Source of the DNA: Sycobia sp. Sy_11
Lineage: Eukaryota; Arthropoda; Insecta; Hymenoptera; Epichrysomallidae
Assembly: GCA_018907035.1 (NCBI GenBank)
Contig: JACCIC010000152.1
Location: 392,501-456,500 of the forward strand
Direction: 5' to 3'
DNA: 64,000 nt
Shown here: positions 60,134 to 64,000 of the stretch, piece after piece
Position numbering within the stretch: position 1 is the first letter of the stretch
Layout of the letters: each line of letters begins with the position of its first letter
Program-made: the position numbers and the translations under genes
Notes under the pieces: model-generated
Seen by the model: only the letters and a program-made list of their open reading frames with translations
What the model was told of the DNA's origin: nothing
Database searches by the model: none

Positions 60134-61831
60134 GTACGAATAATAGATGTTTAATATTATTCCACGCATCAGATTTTCTATACCGTGTTATTTGATCGGC
60201 AATGATCTACTACACAAGCCGTATCCTTTGTTTATATCTCTAGTATTTTATTGAAAACTATTTGCTTCTTATTTTTTTTTTTTTAAAGTTATACAACTGA
60301 TGGCATGCCATATTGATGCTACTGTCCATCGTAGCATTAAATCATCGATGTACACGCACTTGCTATTTGGATGATATGCTTGACAAAACAACTGGACTGC
60401 GTTTATTTGTTTCTTTGAATGCTTGTCGGAATCTGACTAATTATTTAGGTTAAAGTAATGACTTTCGGAACATGATAAGAATTACGAGCGTTGAATCGAA
60501 TTATTTTTTTTTTGTGCCTTTGCAAGTGTAATTACCGATTTGATCGTTTTCTCTTTCTTCTCCCCTTTTTTTTCTCGTCATTGACCAGTAAGTGCTAACT
60601 AGAAAAATGCGAAAAGTTCGCGCGACGCTTACTGGTGTAGAAAATTCGCGCGGTAAGGGACTTTACCACATATAGACTGTGCAAAGCCCGCGTCTATTGT
60701 TCATCATCAGGCTGCTTTGACGACTGACGCACGTTTGAGCAAATATCTCGTATCGAGGGCACAACACTGACTTGGACATTATGCGCTTTGTGAATATGAC
60801 AAAATGAAATACATTTGATGAAATAATTGGCAGCGCTGATTATTTTCCGTGCTTCCAGTTAGCTCAAATTGAGCGCTAAAATTACGGCGTGTCGCGAAAA
60901 AAAAAATTCGATTTTTTCAGATGATCCAATTTTTCCGCTTCAATTTGTTTTGCTCGGCTTATTAGTTCAAGCTTGTACATAAAAATTTGTAATAATATTC
61001 GACCTGTCCCGATTTATAAACTTAAAATTATTAATTATTTCGTTCGTATGACCGAAAAATAATCGTTATTTTCCTTCTCTAATTAAAAGGAAATGTTTCT
61101 GGACTAAGAGACAAGTTAATTATCGAACTATAAATTTAATTTTAAAAAAATCTCTGAAATATACACTTAATTCATTAATGTTTAATAATGAATAGTTAAT
61201 TTTCATATATGTTCGAAGATTTAATCAATTTAATTTTGTATAATTATGCTAATTTTAAAATATGTACATATGATATTTATTATTTAAAACTTTCCATGAC
61301 TTTATCAAGCAATTTATAGCAACATTACACATAAATAAGTAAAGCTGTTCAAGGGACATATATATATATATATATATTCCATGCATATATTAACAATAGT
61401 GAAGATAAAGGTTTCATCAGCCAATTCTATATAAGGGAGTAGAATCCAAGAAGCTATATATATAGATATTTATATTCTATTACTATATTACCAAATGAAT
61501 CGGACTGTAAAATAATAAATTTTTTTCAAAAAGATTTAGAAATTCAACGAGTGTCTTTTTTGTTTTGAAACAAATGTATATAAAGTCTTACTTTTATAAA
61601 TTTGTAAAACTTATACGGTGAGGAATTCTAGGCCGGTATTAATGTTCCAGTTATATATATATATATGAAAATGTTCATTCTCTTCTCCACTAAATGTAAC
61701 AATTTTTCAATTAAGCGATAACTAATAATAAATGCTCATTTTAAACAATAATATTTTTGAAACTCCTTGCAACATGTCATTTAATCAGCATTTGAAGATC
61801 TTATATATATATATTAATCTATTAATCTTCT

Positions 61832-61940
61832 GTTTCTTCTTCTTCTTCTTGTTATAATTATTATTATCATCATTATTATTAGTATTATTGTTGTTGTTGT
61901 TTCTGTTATTGTTCTTCTTCTTGTTCTTGCTGTTATTATT
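61832..61940. repeat. compound TTC/TTA/TTG trinucleotide tract
   Basis: Interrupted runs of TTC, then TTA, TTG and TTC again. Confidence 0.85.
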
Positions 61941-62644
61941 ATATAAGATCTTATTATAAAAACATCTTGTTTTCATCATATTTAGACATATAGCCACATG
62001 ACAACTTTTCTACAAATATTTCCCCGTGCTGTCAAAGTCCATCGGATCATTTATTAAAAAAAAAATCCAGGAAATAAAAGCCAAAAGTTTACAGATTCGT
62101 ATGAGACAAGAAATATATACCAGTCACCCGATTATTTTAGGAGAAAATTCAATCTGAATCGGTAAAATTACACTTCGTAATAGATCCCTAGTGTAATGAG
62201 TATAAAACAAAATTTAACATTACTTCCAAAGTTATACTTCAGAAGTAGTAATACGCAAATTTACTCACAATCTAAGTAAATTAAAATGATAGTTTCGACG
62301 TCATTCAGTTAGTTATTCAAATGAAAATGTATAAAAGTAGCCGGTAGCATAATATTCATAGATGTACAGGCCTTCGTAGCTGGAGCATCCAAGGTAACCT
62401 TATTATTCATAATCCTGCGTGTATTATTTAGTTTAAAACAGAATGTGTGTAAACATCGAATAATCGAGGCTTTGTGTATTTCAAACGATATATACATTAT
62501 ACATAGAGAAAACTGGGCGCTAAATACGAGTTATTTTATGGTTCCAGATTTTGTTAAAAATTTTACATACAATAACGGTAGATCACATTACCCTGTTTAT
62601 TTTTCATTTATCATCGGATATTTATAATACAATGATTCATGACA

Positions 62645-62646
<2 letters not shown>

Positions 62647-62699
<53 letters not shown>
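62647..62699. repeat. (TA)n, 53 bp
   Basis: Downstream of pnr. Confidence 0.95.
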
Positions 62700-64000
62700 C
62701 TTCTATTTGATTTGATTACACGTACCCTATACAGTAAGTTATATTTACATATTATATAGACTTACCTTCGTAGTGTTTTCGCACCTTCTTATCGTATGGC
62801 GCTCGTTGTAATTTTAAGGTATAATGTGTGATGCTACGTTCAATTGTTTAAGAACAGTTTAAGCAAGTGTTTAAGAATATCTGCTTTATTAACTAAAAAC
62901 TACCAAAAAAAACACAATGAATATAGCTATCGAGCAAAAACCTCAGAGAATTACGCGCCATATATGTGTCCACTGACAGCTCATTCGTAACTGCTAAATT
63001 TGAATCGAAACGGGGCAACTTTCACTTTGAATGATATTTTTTTTTAGTAACAAAATTAATCTGAAAATAATTTTCTAATAAATTATTAACAATACGAAGT
63101 AGAGTATATTTTCAATGTACATGTGCTGAATATGAATTGCCAATTAGATACAATACTGTTGCGTATGAAATAAATCCGTGCAACATTGACGATAATAATT
63201 GTTTTAAGGTTAATTTTTATACTAAAAACTATAAAAAAAGTTGCTCTGATTTCCTTCATAGTTGGCGATTATGAAGATCTGGTAAATTGTATTTGTAAAT
63301 AATTACTAACATTTGTGCTTTGCCACGTATTCTGTATTAAGAAAAAAAAGGCCTTAACATAAATTGTTGAAATTTCAACAACGTAACCTGTGAACTTTCC
63401 CGTCATACATTGATATATATAGGTAATAACCATGTATAAGGCCTACGGACTATGCTACTAATATACTTTGATATTGGTAAATGGGAATTAGCGTGGGGAC
63501 GTGGGTAGATGCCTTTAGTTAAAAAAAGAAATTCTTTACCTTTTAAAATACATGTATATTTTATTAGAAGCATTACGCTTGCATTAAGCATTAAGCATGC
63601 ATTGCAATTATTTAAAATGTCTAAAATGTTTTGTTAATTAATAAATTAATGTTTTAAATTATAATTGCAAAAAAAAAAAAATTAGAAAATGCTTCTTCTG
63701 ATAACTTTTTACGAGTCGCTGATAGTTCAGACAGCCTCATAATCGAAATTAGCAATGGTGAGTGCGTATTTAGATATTTATCAGTTAGCATATGTTTCTT
63801 ATTTTTCTTATTATTTATCATTGTTAATACTTCTACAATGATAAACAACTCAAAGCAGTTGAACAACATCGTAAAAGTAAGGTTAGAATCATTGGCTATC
63901 TTAATTATCAAGAATACCGAACAGCAAAATCTGAATCGGTGTTGTGAATATGATTTAAAAACATAAAATAATCAAATAAATTTTTACCTGTATTTAATAT

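Larger units (their letters stand above)
58505..60150 (+). other. pnr: probable pnr 3' untranslated region
   Basis: It runs from the TAA through AT-rich sequence. It includes (CT)n right after the stop (58522-58548), one AGCTTTA heptamer (58580-58586, the Brd-box sequence of insect 3' UTRs), TTC repeats near 59206 and two long TA arrays. Candidate AATAAA signals lie at 59388, 59492 and 60128. The actual end cannot be fixed from sequence alone. Confidence 0.5.
60151..64000. other. AT-rich sequence downstream of pnr, no recognised gene
   Basis: Contains a compound TTC/TTG/TTA trinucleotide tract (61832-61940), a TA array (62647-62699) and a short inverted pair ACCAGTAAG / CTTACTGGT near 60590 and 60630. 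Frames here are short and AT-driven. Confidence 0.45.

Overview
The window is animal nuclear DNA, almost certainly from an insect and plausibly from a hymenopteran (wasp, ant or bee). The evidence is a split-exon GATA-factor gene of insect Pannier type, kilobase-sized introns with GT-AG borders, AT-rich intergenic sequence, decayed mariner, Helitron and Penelope-like elements, and about 40 long (TA)n arrays. I see no prokaryotic features, no tRNA or rRNA and no CRISPR array. The order Hymenoptera is an inference.

Layout. Bases 1-1120 carry a frame-broken Helitron replication-protein relic. Bases 1.1-23.1 kb are upstream non-coding DNA. They hold a mariner relic (7.25-8.46 kb), a Penelope-like retroelement fragment (14.9-15.9 kb) and a microsatellite-dense, locally GC-rich block (16.8-19.5 kb). 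Bases 23,214-58,504 hold the one clear host gene, pannier (pnr): five coding exons on the + strand, joined in phase into a 499-residue, two-zinc-finger GATA transcription factor. Its exons encode a glutamine-rich N-terminus (23.2 kb), a His/Ala-rich part ending in a conserved block (28.5 kb), the N-finger (51.0 kb), the C-finger with its basic tail (55.6 kb), and a low-complexity C-terminus with a SUMO-type motif (58.0 kb). Bases 58.5-60.1 kb are probably the 3' UTR; 60.1-64 kb is AT-rich with no recognised gene.

The 22.3-kb second intron of pnr is the most eventful part. It contains a 620-bp non-autonomous Helitron with intact diagnostic ends, a near-perfect 61-bp-arm foldback, and a TIR transposon with a relative in intron 3. 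It also contains a compact minus-strand gene of four small exons (49,254-50,024) with three 63-76-bp introns, all in phase, and a polyadenylation signal just after its stop. I tentatively compare that nested gene with the DUF4806 family, which is a weak call; the exon structure is the firmer observation. Intron 1 holds a 731-bp element bounded by TTAA duplications and a 221-bp AT-rich foldback.

Nothing here is a clear multi-gene system. The observations most worth follow-up are the nested minus-strand gene, the paired TIR elements in introns 2 and 3, the 61-bp hairpin, and the exact 53-bp repeat shared between intron 2 and the pnr 3' region.
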